DNA from: Atrina japonica | Lineage: Eukaryota; Mollusca; Bivalvia; Pterioida; Pinnidae | Assembly (NCBI GenBank): GCA_030159075.1 | Contig: BROG01000548.1 | Location: 127,501-191,500 of the forward strand | Direction of reading: 5' to 3' | DNA length: 64,000 nucleotides | Part shown: positions 25,970 to 40,154 of the stretch, in pieces | Layout of the letters: every line of letters starts with the position of its first letter | How positions within the stretch are numbered: the stretch's first letter is position 1 | The notes under the pieces: model-generated | Told to the model about the DNA's origin: nothing | The model's database searches: none | What the model saw: the letters and a program-made list of their open reading frames with translations, nothing else | Made by a program: the position numbers and the translations under genes

Positions 25970-26112
25970 TAGGTGTTTGTCCATTGATGTGTATATATCG
26001 TAGATATCCGGAAGATTTATACTTTGGTTTATGAGATATCTATATACCATATCTCAGATACCTAAGTATAAATCAAAAGAATGTTCAGGGCATAGATACA
26101 AATTAAAAATGG
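25970..26112. mobile_element. Two RT-element tails meeting end to end
   Basis: A plus-oriented tail end (TTTGTCCATTGATGTG ... TTATACTTTGGTTTATGAGA) meets a minus-oriented tail end (ATATCTCAGATACCTAAGTA ... AAAAATGGACAAGC). Together they form an imperfect palindrome of about 140 bp centred near 26045. Confidence 0.7.
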
Positions 26113-26706
26113 ACAAGCTATACTTTTTTTTTACTACTTTTACTACTTGCACTTGATGTACACTACTATACACAGACACAAAACAATCTTACATCCCTAT
26201 GTATTTTGTGAAAATAAGGCCAGGTTAAGTGTGGTATTCAGATATAAATAGTAAGATTGATTTAATTGTTTTACCATCTAAGTAGTAACAAGGGGGAAAT
26301 TGGAAACAAACACAGCTAGATATATTTCAGATGAAGGAATAATCAATATCTGCATTCGTAGAAGTTTTCCTTCCACCGATTTCGCCCGGTATTGAACTTA
26401 CCAACTTTTAGATATGCTTGCCATGTTAATTATTTTTCATTGGGTCGTACACATCCAGCTAATTTTTAAATTAGCTTCTAACTGTACAGTAACAAACCCT
26501 ACTATTTTGTAAATAAACAAGTCTTCAGACATCATTGATAACCAATGCTAAAATAAACAATGAAGTTTGTTCAGCTGAATTTCAAGTTTAACAAGATCTA
26601 TATCTATAGTCAATGGAATATATTCACAAAGATATATGTTAATGTTTATGATTCGTACGAAATATGCTGAAACAAAATTCTGGGATGTTTCAAGGTCATC
26701 GGATCA

Positions 26707-26811
<105 letters not shown>

Positions 26812-27524
26812 ACTTAGATGTTCGTTCTAGATAGATCTTAGAAATAAACATCGGGTTACAATAAATGAGATCTGTATAACTATTTTATTGATATTTATCG
26901 TGGAAATGAGGGATTAAAGATCTAACATACATGTACGAATTCAACTCAAGGGGGATCAGAAAATGAAAGTAAATATTACTTATTACTTAATGGTTTTAGT
27001 AACTTATATCAAATTTGTACTATTTAATTTACCCATGGAAAGACAGTGATTCGTTTTGAAAGAAAACAAGAATGAATGTCAGAAATGATCTATTGTCAAA
27101 GAAAACAAATACAGAATGTTCCAGGTATCGTGATAGGATCGCGTTGTAAGCATCAGGAATTTAGTTAAATGCTTTTCAAGGTCAATTTACCCCATTCTTA
27201 TTTTAGATGGCTAATCACTTGCGCATTGTAAATCAGCAGTGTGAGAAGAGTGAGATAGGTTTGTTTACGTCTTTTAACTTTCTATGCTGTAGGTTGGAGC
27301 ACAGTAAGGATAAGATTGCATACGTTCGAAATACCTGTTCACGTAATCATTAACGAAAATATTAATACCGCCCTAACAATTACATCATATTTTTATAAAC
27401 TGTAATTTTTTTATGTAGAGTAGGTAGTTGTTCAAAATCAATTTTTTTTTTACATTTTTTTCACCGGAGTTAACTTGAATGATTTATGGAATGCTATCCA
27501 TATTCAACTTTTAATTAAATTATA

Positions 27525-27555
27525 AAAATCTCAGATACCAAAGTATCGATCTTCA

Positions 27556-27646
<91 letters not shown>

Positions 27647-27651
27647 CACAT

Positions 27652-27715
<64 letters not shown>

Positions 27716-27821
27716 GTGGTGAATATTAGACAAACACGGGATCAGGTGTCATGGAGGAGTAATTGTCCCTTGTTGACCGGTCACATCCGCCGTGAGTCAA
27801 AGTCAAATGAATAAAGTGAGG
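27525..27821 (-). mobile_element. RT-element 3' tail split by an AT microsatellite
   Basis: The tail starts AAAATCTCAGATACCAAAGT, is interrupted by about 155 bp of AT repeat, and resumes with GTGGTGAATATTAGACAAAC and GGATCAGGTGTCATGGAGGA, ending at a GTGAGTCAAAGTC segment. Confidence 0.75.
27559..27712. repeat. (AT)n microsatellite inside an RT-element tail
   Basis: AT with ACAT/ACAC interruptions around 27625-27660. It splits the tail at 27525-27821. Confidence 0.97.
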
Positions 27822-28231
27822 AACAAGTTTGCTTAAGACAGAAAGAGGACATTTATAAAATTTAAGCGTACTGAAACAATTATCGTTTTTAAAATCGTCA
27901 ATATAATTAGTTTTTAAGTCCATGATACTGTTAATGATGTAACCGCTGATTGTAATCTTTCACTTTAAAACTTAGCATAAGAGCGCCCGGATCGCAAATA
28001 GATGAATGAATTAATGTCACGGGTTAACACGTAAAGGAATCATTACCTTTATAAATTATTACTTTAATATATTTCAACTTTTAAAACTTATTGTTTATTA
28101 TGTCAGATGCCACATTTTACAATATTTCAATTATTCAGTGTTGATTAGGTTGTAACAGTGTACGTCAAAACCCCATTACAGTAAACCCGGGGAAAACCCT
28201 ACTTCAAGTTAAGTGGCAAATGTTTACACAT

Positions 28232-28342
28232 AGGTAGCTATTGTTCCAGGGAGGTTCGAAATCGCACTGACTGTATTTAACATGTTTTTTTATCTAAAAC
28301 GCGAATCCCGAACAACTCGGCCACAAGGGTAATTGCTGAACT
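28232..28342 (-). mobile_element. Possible tRNA-like SINE head
   Basis: On minus, GTGGCCGAGTTGTTCGGGAT resembles box A and GATTTCGAACCTCCCTGG box B, with an enlarged gap between them. Adjacent sequence AAACCCGGGGAAAACCCTAC may be part of the same element. Confidence 0.4.
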
Positions 28343-28988
28343 CAGTAAATACGAACTAATTTATGCTATCCAACAACACATATCAACTCAGTCCACAATG
28401 TTCTCGTCAAGTTTACGTGATGTCGTAAATTTAAATCCCAAAAAGGAAAGAGCTGATACTCAACACATTGTGGTTGTTACTAACGATGCACTTACTGTCA
28501 AAGTCTGTGAACTTCGGTATGAATCTAATATATAAACTTGTAACTATTCTCGTTCAGTTAACGATCTTTATACTTGCGGCACATTTTGGACATGAATAAT
28601 GGACTTTCTCAAGACAATAAAAAACAAACAAATTGTTCGTTTATAGAAAAGTAATCACAGCCGATTTCCGCAAAAATAAGGCGCGTTATTGTTTACGCCT
28701 GTTTTGTTTTCGTATTGGCCGACTAAGACATTATTTCACAGTAAAGGCCGAGTGTTATTAATATTGGCGGACTTTCCCGATGTTGACCGAGATCGTGGAT
28801 GATACGAATTGTACGAACCATTTTCTATGTATTACGGCAAACCATACACAGTTAATTAATGATTACCAATAATACGTGTATATGTCAACAAAGAAACAAC
28901 GTAGACATATGTCATTTTCACAGTAAGGTCAAGATGACTATGGTCGTATCTAAATGACCAATATTTGGAATTTGGAATGGACAACACG

Positions 28989-29120
<132 letters not shown>

Positions 29121-30184
29121 TATTTCCTAAATATGTGAAGTATCATAATACGTTATGTGCATTCTTTCATGCAATACAGAAAATAACAAAGCCACTCCTT
29201 CATGTGAATGATTAGAGTGTTTCTACATTTAATATGAAGGGTCTAAAAATGAAAAGCTGCATTTAAGAAATCTCAAGATTTTATCGTTTGTTTGAATGTA
29301 TTATTTCCTGCATAGGAACATACCTCGGATATCTATTCTTGTCAAGGCAGATCTGTCATTTCAGAATTATTTCACAAGAATTTACGTCATTTCGGAATTA
29401 ATGTAACGTGCATGTTTTGTATATTATCTTGGTTAGACATTGCCCAATGATTTAGTGAGGAGAGTCTTACCTCCTTTTTATATTGTTTTTAAGTTACTGA
29501 AATGAATACTATTCGACCAATCAGATCAGGTTTTAAACCGTAATTGCAAAAAAAAAAAATGAAAGAAAAAATAACTCTGAATGAGCAAGCTTTTAAATGG
29601 TAAAAAATCCTAGTAGATAGTTTCACAAAATATTACACTTCATTAGTTAACACTGACTTTGGCTTTTGGAAACCATCGTTAGTTTTAATTTAGGATTTAG
29701 AACGTATTCCGGGCGGGACAGACTCTCCAAGCCGCACCATAACAACCGATCAAATATTTTTGTAACACCAGTATATATCTGGTATGTAATTAGGTATTGC
29801 CTACAAAACACTTAAACCATATGCTCTTCACAACTTGTACACCAAAAACAATCAGCTGTAGTTTGTTTACATGACGTAATAACACCACCTTACCCAACAT
29901 AGATCTGTATCTCCTTACGTGGATGCATGGACCTCTCAAACCTGTACGCTGTTCCCTAGTAAATGAGTATCTAGTATAAACTTTTGTATTTTTATTTTAA
30001 ATGTTCATCCTGTCAAGAATGTTTCTTTGTATGAAGATGCCACTAGCTCTATATGAAGTGCCCAAAATTTCGATCTGTATTAAAGGTTAACAGATATATA
30101 GAAAAAATTCCTTCAGGTGCCACGCACGTGATCTCCTTTTTAATTACGATCCATAAAATTGTTGAATTTACTGTGTATACCGAG

Positions 30185-30306
30185 ATACTGGCGATGGAAT
30201 ATTCACTACCATTTTGACAAGTCGTCGGTATCACCCGTTACCGGGAATCGAACATGGTATATTCTGCTTGCGAGTCAAGCGCTCTAACACTAGACCACCA
30301 CAAGAC
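30185..30306 (-). mobile_element. tRNA-derived SINE, family B head fragment
   Basis: Minus-strand head with GTGGTGGTCTAGTGTTAGAG (box A) and GTTCGATTCCCGGT (box B), plus AATATTCACTACC and GTCGTCGGTATCACCCG of the body. The rest of the SINE is absent or decayed. Confidence 0.65.
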
Positions 30307-30969
30307 GTCACTTTGTATAAAATTATTTACCAGTTAAATGACTGGTGTGGATTAAAACCAGGTATATATCAATACATAATTAGCCGACCAGAGTCCGTGT
30401 TTCGATTGGAAATCTGTGTCACATACAGTACGTCAGGTTTGAAACAAGATAATATTTTTATGTGAACACTTGCAAAATGAATCCGTGAAGGTGCAGACGA
30501 CAAGACTGATTCGATAACAAAGCTACCACCGTCGTCAGAATATAACATTACGAAGCAGAGATTAAACGAAATTTGAGTTGGAACAATCGTATAAATGCTA
30601 ATCTCCTATTAGATAACACTACCTATTTGCAACACTACGCTTTCCCCCATTACATATGGATTCATATACTCAAGAATTCGTGATATTGTTATCATTATAT
30701 AAACATCAATTTTATCTGGATTGCTGTCACTATCTATGTGAATTACACAGTTGACAAACGAATTATATAACTCTAATTAGGTATATGTGGAAATTTGTAA
30801 CCTATCATGGCATGCGTGCAGCGGAAGATCGTATTTCATGCCACATCAGTTGCAAAAATTAAAAATATGCAGTGAAAATCACCAGTCCATCGGATACAAT
30901 ATAATTAACGACATTCTGCTTCGAGTCCTTTCTAGACTGACAGGTATCAATGGTATATAAATAAATATA

Positions 30970-31210
30970 CAGTCGAACCCGGATATACTGAAATCGAAGG
31001 AAATACTTTTTCTTTCATTTAAGCTGGGGTTTCACAATAACGGTATTATAATGGTTAATAAGGAATTTGGTTGGGGAATCAAAGTAAAAAGAACTAACAA
31101 TGAATAGGCGAAACTTCATACCCATTTGAATACGACAAATGATATATATCTATTTCAAATAAAGCGGGATTTCGATGTAACAGGGTTCAATATATAAGTG
31201 GATTCGACTT
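30970..31210. mobile_element. Possible pogo/mariner-type MITE
   Basis: CAGTCGAACCCGGATATA at the left resembles the inverted complement of the right end (TATATAAGTGGATTCGACTT). A TA lies at the left border. Internally AAGCTGGGGTTTCACAATAA and AAAGCGGGATTTCGATGTAA echo each other. Non-coding. Confidence 0.45.
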
Positions 31211-34200
31211 TTAACAATCGCTATTCCTGAAGTGTCAAGGCCGTCTTCATTTCATTTGCAGTTATATGGCAGCGGCTAATGTTTTGATGTGCGATTTAAT
31301 GCACGTCAGAGAGATTGCAAAACATTCACAGGTGAACTTAATACTATGTCACATAATAAACATTTTGGCTCCAGTGGCGGTTGTTTCAATACTTGCAAAG
31401 TAGGTTATCCATGTGAGTCAATGAATCTGACAGTCCATGTGTTTGTGTCAAGTCATTGTTTATAAAACCCATATTGCTTTCGTGCAAATATGATTGATAA
31501 CTTAAAATTGTAATTCATTATCAAATTTTGTGTCAACGTATTCATTGATACTTCAGACCATTCATATTTTTTATATCAACGGTATTGTATACATTTCAAA
31601 ATACGTGATCCATCAAAACGAATATTTTATGATCACAAAATATTAATTTTTCATTTCCAATTTCTGTGGTGGTGAACATGTTGTTGTTGTTGTTGTTTGT
31701 TTGTTTATGTTGTTGTCCATCTAGTTTACTTTAGATTTTGTCAATCACTCCTATACAAGTCAAAAAAGACAAAAAAGATAAAGCTCGATTTAAAAGGATA
31801 TTTCATTTCATTTTATTATTCGTATGTTGTATCTACTGCACAAAGTGCATCAATACACAATATTTTGATGGGACAAATGTAACATTTATATATATATATA
31901 ATATATTTATATATATATTTATATATTTACAGTAATAAATATGTCTTTGGTAACAGTTATAATACAAGACGTATATATACATTAATAGTACTGAAATATA
32001 ATCAATGACAATGTGACAGCAGATACACAAACTAGGCACCATAGAAATACATCTCATGCATGTAAATTATCATTACCCAATACGCATGAACCACGTGTGA
32101 ATTCTAAAACAAGTGCGCTTGCAACAAATCATTAACCGGTTTTGCTTTCATCTTATAAAAACCTAAGGTGTTTCCTTCATTCATCTAGTAAAAGGGTTCA
32201 TGCGAAGCAGTCTCCGAAATTTCAGATTGAGTAACCGTCCCTCAGCATTATTATTCATACCAACAGCTCCGTTTTGTTCTTGTTTAATATCCAAGAACAG
32301 GTGAAATAGACTTTTGAACTATAAACAGTTTAAGCATACTGGCCATTACTTTAACTTACCTACATAATGTCAAGTGATACTGTATGAAGCATATGGTGTG
32401 ATGAACAAAGGCATGTACTCAATGTTATCCAAATAGTATATAATCAACGTTATAATATGACTGTTAATATGAATGACAACATGGATTTCATAATTATGTA
32501 CTAAAAGAAAAGGCGCAATGTTTTTTGAAGTAAGAAAGATAAATGAAGTTTTCATTTCATAGTCATCGATGCGAACACTCTCTCACACTCATATACATAC
32601 ATACGAACATTCTCAATATCACTAGCACACTCGTTAAATATCGGCAGTATACATAAGATGCTACTTAATTTGATACACTATTTCTTAAGTCAAGCGTTAG
32701 AAGTGTTGATCAATCCAATTTATACAATTTTGTCAGAACTCTTGCCAACTTATTACTGGAAATGGACTAGAAATATTTGTAACATAATAAAGTAAATTAA
32801 CATATTCACACTTCCATTATCATGTGATGTCACATGACCATGCTTTAAGTCCAACAATCATTGTTATGGCTAAATAATCTCAAAAGAAGTATATGCATTG
32901 GTGATTTTCGTAATAAGCAAATCATTTACGATCTGTTTAAATACGAATGACAAATCTATTGTTTCATATGACATTTGTCGTAAAGGTAAATTCTGACACA
33001 AGACAATATTCATATCTCAAGCAATTAACTTTAATTGCGATTGACCCAGTGTAAAGATGATTTGTTTGATATCAGTGCAATAGGTCACTCTGTTGATAGA
33101 AATAACCTCACATTTACGTATACCAAGATATATATAATGTAAAATAGAACTAATCTAAAATCGAATGTTAATTATGCAGTCTGTTCTAACAAGTACACCA
33201 GTTGCTGGGTATGTCACTATGATTTAAATGAATGCATAAAATGCAGTGGTATACCCGTGTTTACCGATGCTTTATTTGTTTAAACCTAGTCATTCAGTGT
33301 CCTCTGCCTTATACCAAAAAACGTTAAGTACTGACCAAACCATTTTTCAAAAAATTATCTTTTATAAAATCATGTCTGTCTTTTAGTGCAAATTACAAAG
33401 CAAATGTGGACATATAACTACTATTAGATATACCAAGCTTATATTAACAATGTGCTGACGTAAGATATGTAATGGTTTCATTTATAATGCCACATTGGAA
33501 GCATTTTTAACATGCATACCAATCATCGAAAATCGGTTTGTGATATAAGAAATCAGAGATATGCTGCTTTATTGAATTTTGTCCAGAAAAATATTTTTCA
33601 ACGGTTATTGATCTGAACAATTAGAAGGCACTGTTAAAACAGAAATTTTGTGAACGTTACCATGATCAGTTTCGAAATAATTTGGGACTGGTGCATTCAA
33701 TATATCGTTTTTCTTTCTGCAAAAAGCATCATATCATTGAAATTGTCAGTTTGAAATAGAGGATGACTGTTCAGTGTATTCACGGAGGTAGGGCACATAT
33801 ATTGAACGCATGTATATATATCTTAATAAGACAAACCCATCAGAATGTTTTGAAGATGATAAAAACAATGTTGATATCTATATACAAACATGTATGCCAA
33901 TATTAAGTGAGAATAGGCAACAAAACAAGCTACTTCTCGGATAAAACGTTTGACAGCGTCTTGTTCACACTCATTCATATTGCATTTAGTATTTCTATTT
34001 CTCTTACAAAAGAAATGTGTCTTTCTATATCACACTATTTTACCCCTTGGGTTTCGAAAGACGTTGTTTAACTGCAATGCTCATTTTACATCTTAGGTTT
34101 TGATTGGTTTACTGTTTATACTACTACACCAATCAAATTATCGGATACTTTGACAGCTATGGACCTCTTATAAAGAATAATATGCTGTGTATGTCGATTT

Positions 34201-34377
34201 CAAACATACCGCTGTTATCACATATTGCGGAACTCGGTTATGCATGCAATGCCAGACTTAGCAAACATCAAAAACCGCCGTCGACATCACGTTCAACACA
34301 ATGATTCCGTAGAGCCACTGCCATGATGGATCCGGATAGTGTATATTGTTTTAAATCCTAGAAGAAATTCTTTATTT
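31211..34377. other. No gene recognised downstream of the FGF gene
   Basis: AT-rich. Could contain the FGF 3' UTR or flank, but no further coding signal seen. Confidence 0.55.
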
Positions 34378-34710
34378 TCACCTATTTATTCCATTTCGTT
34401 TTTGTTTTCTATTTTTTCTTCTTCTTCGAAATTTTCTTGTCCTATAATGTCGTTTTTTATGCTGTTCTGTGGCAGGAATATCTGAATTGCTCCAATCAAA
34501 AGGTGGTTCTGGTTGGTCCAATTCATACAAATAGAAATCGTAACACTTTTCCATCTTCGTTCCCGGAATTTTACGAAATCCTGGCAAAGGTTTTCCAGTC
34601 TTTTTCCTAAATCCAACGAACCATTGTTCATTTGCTTCCAATCGGAAATTAACAAATCCAGCGGAAGTTAAATTTTGGATGAAGTTACAGTTCTGTCTTT
34701 TCGGTTTGTG
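34378..34710 (-). CDS. FGF: FGF gene exon 4, C-terminal core and basic tail
   Basis: Acceptor CATTCTGTACTTGCAG precedes CAC AAA, phase 0, following on from RLRAR of the previous exon. It encodes 110 residues and a TGA stop. RQNCNFIQNLTSAGF carries the second conserved cysteine, and EQWFVGFRKKTGKPLPG is the conserved FGF W-(F/Y)-V-x-F-x-(K/R)-K-G-K-P-x-x-G segment. After this the chain departs from the usual HFLPR ending: it has a Tyr/Leu/Pro-rich stretch (KCYDFYLYELDQPEPP) and then about 23 residues dominated by Arg and Lys. AATAAA occurs over the stop region and again at 34376-34371, which would imply a very short 3' UTR unless a later signal is used. Confidence 0.93.
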   Translation of the reverse strand, partial: HKPKRQNCNFIQNLTSAGFVNFRLEANEQWFVGFRKKTGKPLPGFRKIPGTKMEKCYDFYLYELDQPEPPFDWSNSDIPATEQHKKRHYRTRKFRRRRKNRKQKRNGINR

Positions 34711-34757
34711 CTGCAAGTACAGAATGGGAAAGAGAAATTACCATATGTCATTAATTC

Positions 34758-34807
<50 letters not shown>

Positions 34808-36898
34808 CACATGCACACACACATGTGTTATAAACGTCGTAGTGCGCATTCTATGATATAAAATGATGCCATTGAAATATGGATAGTATCGGGTGTTTTT
34901 TCATTTGGAGTATTCCATATGAAAACGAAATAATTTGAACCACGTGGAAAAACCTCAAGATATGACATTGAGTAAGACATTAACATAGGAAAAATGTTTT
35001 TACAAAGCTACAGTATGTATATTGAGTATGCTACGCAGGGAATTTAGGCGGTAAAATTTACACGGAACAGCATTTAACGGAGCTACGCAGGGAATTAAGG
35101 CGGTAAAATTTACACGCAGCAGCATTTAACGGAGCTACGCAGGGAATTTACGTGGTAAAATTTACACGGAACAGCATTTTACGGAGCTATGCAGGGAATT
35201 TAGGTGGTAAAATTTACACGGAACAGCATTTAACGGAGCTACGCAGGGAATTTACGCGGTAAAATTTACACGGAACAGCATTTAACGGAGCTTAGTGTGT
35301 GTTGTATATTTAAAGTTACTTGAGAGGCAAAAGGGTTACAAAAAATTGATATTGTACATTTTGAGACATGCAAATTATATACAATTTCAGCTAATACGTG
35401 TATTTAAATTGCCAATATGAATACAAGTGACATACCAGTTATACTTTAACATAAATAACAAGCAGAATGTGCTAAGTCACCGGCTTATGCAAATGATAGG
35501 TTGTGTGTGTGTGTGTGTGCGTTTTTTTCTTGGTGTACAATAAGTTGGGATTGATACATGTCTCTTTTAATGTGCATTCTTGATAAATTTAATGTAAATT
35601 TAATTTGTACTTAAATGACTTGAATTATGACGTAATGTTCGCATACTAGAAGAAAACTTAATAATAATCAAATATCTTGTATCCACGAACAGATAATTCG
35701 ATTTATCATAAATTTGCATATTTGATATATAATCCTTCAGCAATTTTAATGAAGATGAAATTGTTCCAGCCTTTTCTTGGTACTTTAACCCCTATGTTTG
35801 AATTACCAACTAACAATGCAGTCGGAAACATTCACTATTCTTGAATCCTAAACGAATGATTAATGACTATCTTTTCAATACTTTTTACAGCCCGATTTTC
35901 AATACATTTTAGTGCCCGCTTCTAAATACATTTTAACTGTAAATTATTGATATCACCAAAACACACAATGACACCCATTGTGACTCGTTGCTATATTCTG
36001 AACCCGATGCACCTTCTTATTATGTTCCTGTTCAACGGTTTTTGCGACGGATGAACCCGCATGTCTGCCCTTTCAATGGGAAGAATGGTGTGCAAAATTA
36101 TCCTTCTGAATGGAACTTTAATATTAACATCAACTCATGAAAAATTCTTTTAATATCAAATAAAGGCTACGCTGGCAAAAATTATAAAAATAACAAGATC
36201 CCAATAGAAAAAATACAATAGTCAGACAGTCTTATTAGTTGATATATAACATTTGGCTGTGAAAATTTATTTTGATTTTGAATGCTGATAAAATTACCAC
36301 CAAAGAAAACTTTTCTGAACAGTGCACACGATGCATAATTACGTCACTCTAAAAATGCCCTATAGAGCTTTGAAATATTCTACTTACTGATTGAATGAGA
36401 TGAATATCACACAAAGTAATGCATTGTAAAGGATAAAATTGTGTTTACTTAACCTCTGGATTTTACGTCTTTTGCGCTAAAGTAGTAATACATTTCAGTA
36501 CACGTTATCGATATGGGAGTCTTTAATTTTTTATAGATTATTCGTGCTTTGCGCCATACTCAACAATTGTCCCAGTCATATGGTGTCGGCCAGTTTTTAT
36601 GGTTGGATAAGAGAACCCGGTTACAATGTACCCAGGATGATATCACAGCAAGTAAACTGGCAAACGTCCCCACAAAATCAGCTTCGATGTCATGAAGAAC
36701 GTTCCCACAAAATCAGCTTCGGTATCAACAAGAATCGAACACATGCTGATCAGACGTGGGTTACATCGTAGTTTAAAGTGCAATGTCCTAACCCCTGGGT
36801 CACGAGGGCCCCGAAATGAAAATCACTAGAGCTGTTGGTACATTGCTACATGAAGGTAATAGGAAATGACGGAACATGTTTATCAATTGGAAACTGTG

Positions 36899-36943
<45 letters not shown>

Positions 36944-39900
36944 GTTCAATAATTCATCATGGAAACGTATTAAGTATCAAACCATAAAAACAATATATCA
37001 CAGTATCGTTGAAGTGTTTAATACTACAGCACTTTAAACTGGATAATATCAGTGTTTTACTGGCATTTAATGTGTTTTATGTCACCTGAATTGAAAAACA
37101 TTTCCAACTTGTTAGCCTGGTATTCAAAGTTTAATCTAAAGTTCACCAATTATACCCCCTAGAGGGTGCTCTTTTGCGCTGGAGGTGCGTATCACACTTG
37201 GATCGGCGTGTGATCGACTTTGCTTGGGGTCTGTTTGACTCAATCATTTATCACATTATGTAATCGTATATTATTAATATACGATTTCATCATCGCATTT
37301 AATTGGTGTCCAGAATCAAAGTAATATGAAATAAGCTTACAGAAAATGTAAGTAGGGTTTGATACATCTGTCTAAGTAAAGTGATAGTAATCTGAAGTTT
37401 GTTTATCACGTGGTACAAAGGACACAGTGAACACAGTGCATTTAATTCTGAACACGTACATTTAAGAAAATATGAAAAATTAGATTTTTAGAAAAAAACT
37501 GCAGAAATGTATCGCGTGCTGTGTACATTCTTCATGCTGTCTGTTCCATTATCGTGTTGATAAGCACACGACACATTGACCAGACCGTTTTTCACATTTC
37601 GTCAAGTAAACAATGTATTTAAAGTGGAAAGTTTACAAATTTCAAAACTAAGTACACTAACAGCGATTATGATACAAGATCGGAGTTAACGTTTTACCGT
37701 TATTTAGAAAATCAGTTTAATCGAAAAGGTACCTAATTTTGTTAGAAGACGATATTCCATGTAATGAACATAAGTGCACATACACTGGGTCATTCCGATG
37801 TCCGCATGATTATAGTAATCGGTTACAGTGACCATACTTGAAATGTATGACGAAGGGGCAATACAACACAGACCAAAGTCTTATTAAGATGAACTGCTAC
37901 CTTTCAGTATTGAAACGTAGACATAAGCATTGTAGTGTGCTTGAACAAGAATGTAGATACTTATACACCCTTGATAGTGTGTAAGCACATATAGTTCTTT
38001 TCAATTTGAAGAGAAAAAAGATTCTTTCAATGATCAATAAGTGCAGTTGAGTGTCTGAGTAAGTGCTAAGAGTGAATCCGTCTTACATAGTGTGTTACTG
38101 AACAATGCCTGCACAACGCTTGGATAACAAAGAATTAACAAGGTATTTCTAAACGAAAGGAAAACATACGCAATATGCAATCTACTCTTAGAGTTGTTAC
38201 GAGGCAACTCCATAGGGTCAAGAAGTTTCTAGTGTTTTCCTAAGAATATAAATGTTCAAAGTCTTGTTTACTTATAACATTGCGAAATGAAATCTTTCTA
38301 TCCTGCTATGATAATAATGAAATGTTTACGTTTTCATTGCTAACGAAATAGTTTCAATATATATCTAAATTTTCTTTATACATTGTTATCTGTGTAACCT
38401 TCGATCCATATTTGTAACATGACCCAGCTTTTATTTCTATTCTTAATCTATCTCAGCTCAGTAAATGACTGAATATTTTAAGTACCAAAAATGTTTCTAA
38501 CTTTTCAAAATCTTAAATAAGATATGAATTGCCAACAACATACATTCATTTTGATTCGAGATACTAGCAACAGTTTGTTATGTCATTGATATGAAGGGAT
38601 AGGAATTTTATTGAGACATACCCATAACAAACAGCACAGGGATACCTAAATACATATATTTCTTTTCATCTAAATTCAATTCCGTATTTGGACATTTGAA
38701 AATAAATATTAACATTCCTGTGACGCGCTTATTACAGTGTAAATAGTTTATTATCAATCATAAGTATATTATAGTTGATATCTCGTTGTTTATCAGTAAG
38801 TCTTTCCTCAATGTATGCTTAAAATATGTCGACATAAATTCCATACACATTTGAAATGTAAATCAACTCCCAGATCAGACCACTTCAAGTCTTACGTCGT
38901 TAATTTAAAATTAGATGTCTAACATTGTTCGCAGTGACCTTTCCTATCGCAGACGAGGGTCATCAAATGCACACCACTACGCACTTCGAAGCTGTCTATA
39001 GTAGTATTGATATGATTAACGCTATCGTTACAATGCTACTATCTCCGATAAAATGACTACTCTTTGACACTGCGCTAAAATTAAATTTATGGGCTAACAA
39101 GTTGTTTGAATAATATTAAATACACATTCATTCTATTCATAAACCATATTTTACAACATAAGAGATATCACAAGCATAAATATATTGGGTTAAACCAGGA
39201 CATTAAATTTATTCATAAGATATACAGCTCGATAATCTATTTCCGAATATTGTGTACCCTTTCCCTATAGTATAACTTCAACCTCTACCATCTACAAAAT
39301 TAAATTTTATTTGAGTCCCATGGTATGAATACAGTTTACATAGTTTCATTTAGCCGAAGAATCTTAGTGAAGAAATATAATATTCCTTCTAATTAAAAAA
39401 AACTCAAAAATCACATTTGGGTAGAATACCTTTCACATATTCACATAATTGTACGTTATAAAGCTTTAATGGTATCGTATTTTTTCAATAAACCTTGTAC
39501 GTAAATTGGTAAGCGTCTAAGCGAAACCTTAACAAAACCATTCTCAGCAATATATCTATACATATACACTTAAAATACGAAATGTATCGCATAAACAAGT
39601 TTATAATACCACAGAACGATTATAATGTTTATAACACAGTGAATTAGTTTCTTTTCATCTATTTTTACAAGGAATTCGCATTTAATTCCTATATGAAAAA
39701 ATCCAGATCACGGAATGTTGTTTTAGAAAAAGATAGTAGTGTAGAGGGTCAGTTTTCTTTGGAAGATTACAAAATGTAATTATCATGACGGATTTGGATA
39801 TAGGGGCAAAAATAATGCTATCAAAGCAAAACCCAGGTGCCAACAACACCTGAGTTAGACTTCTCTAGAATATCTATCTACATGTATTTTTTTTTTCGAA

Positions 39901-40121
39901 GGTATTATGAAGTTCTGAAATCAAATTCCAGAGATACGCTAGATGTAAACAAATGTCAGATCAATAAATAAATAACAGCACGTGAAGATGTGGATATCTG
40001 ATTCCAAAATGATATCACATGCATAACATAGGTGAAATGAGGTAAGTATACCATTTTCGTGCTATTCACGATTCATTTCTCCTTTTCCTTAGATATTTAG
40101 GTCATTTTAATCAAACTATCC

Positions 40122-40154
<33 letters not shown>

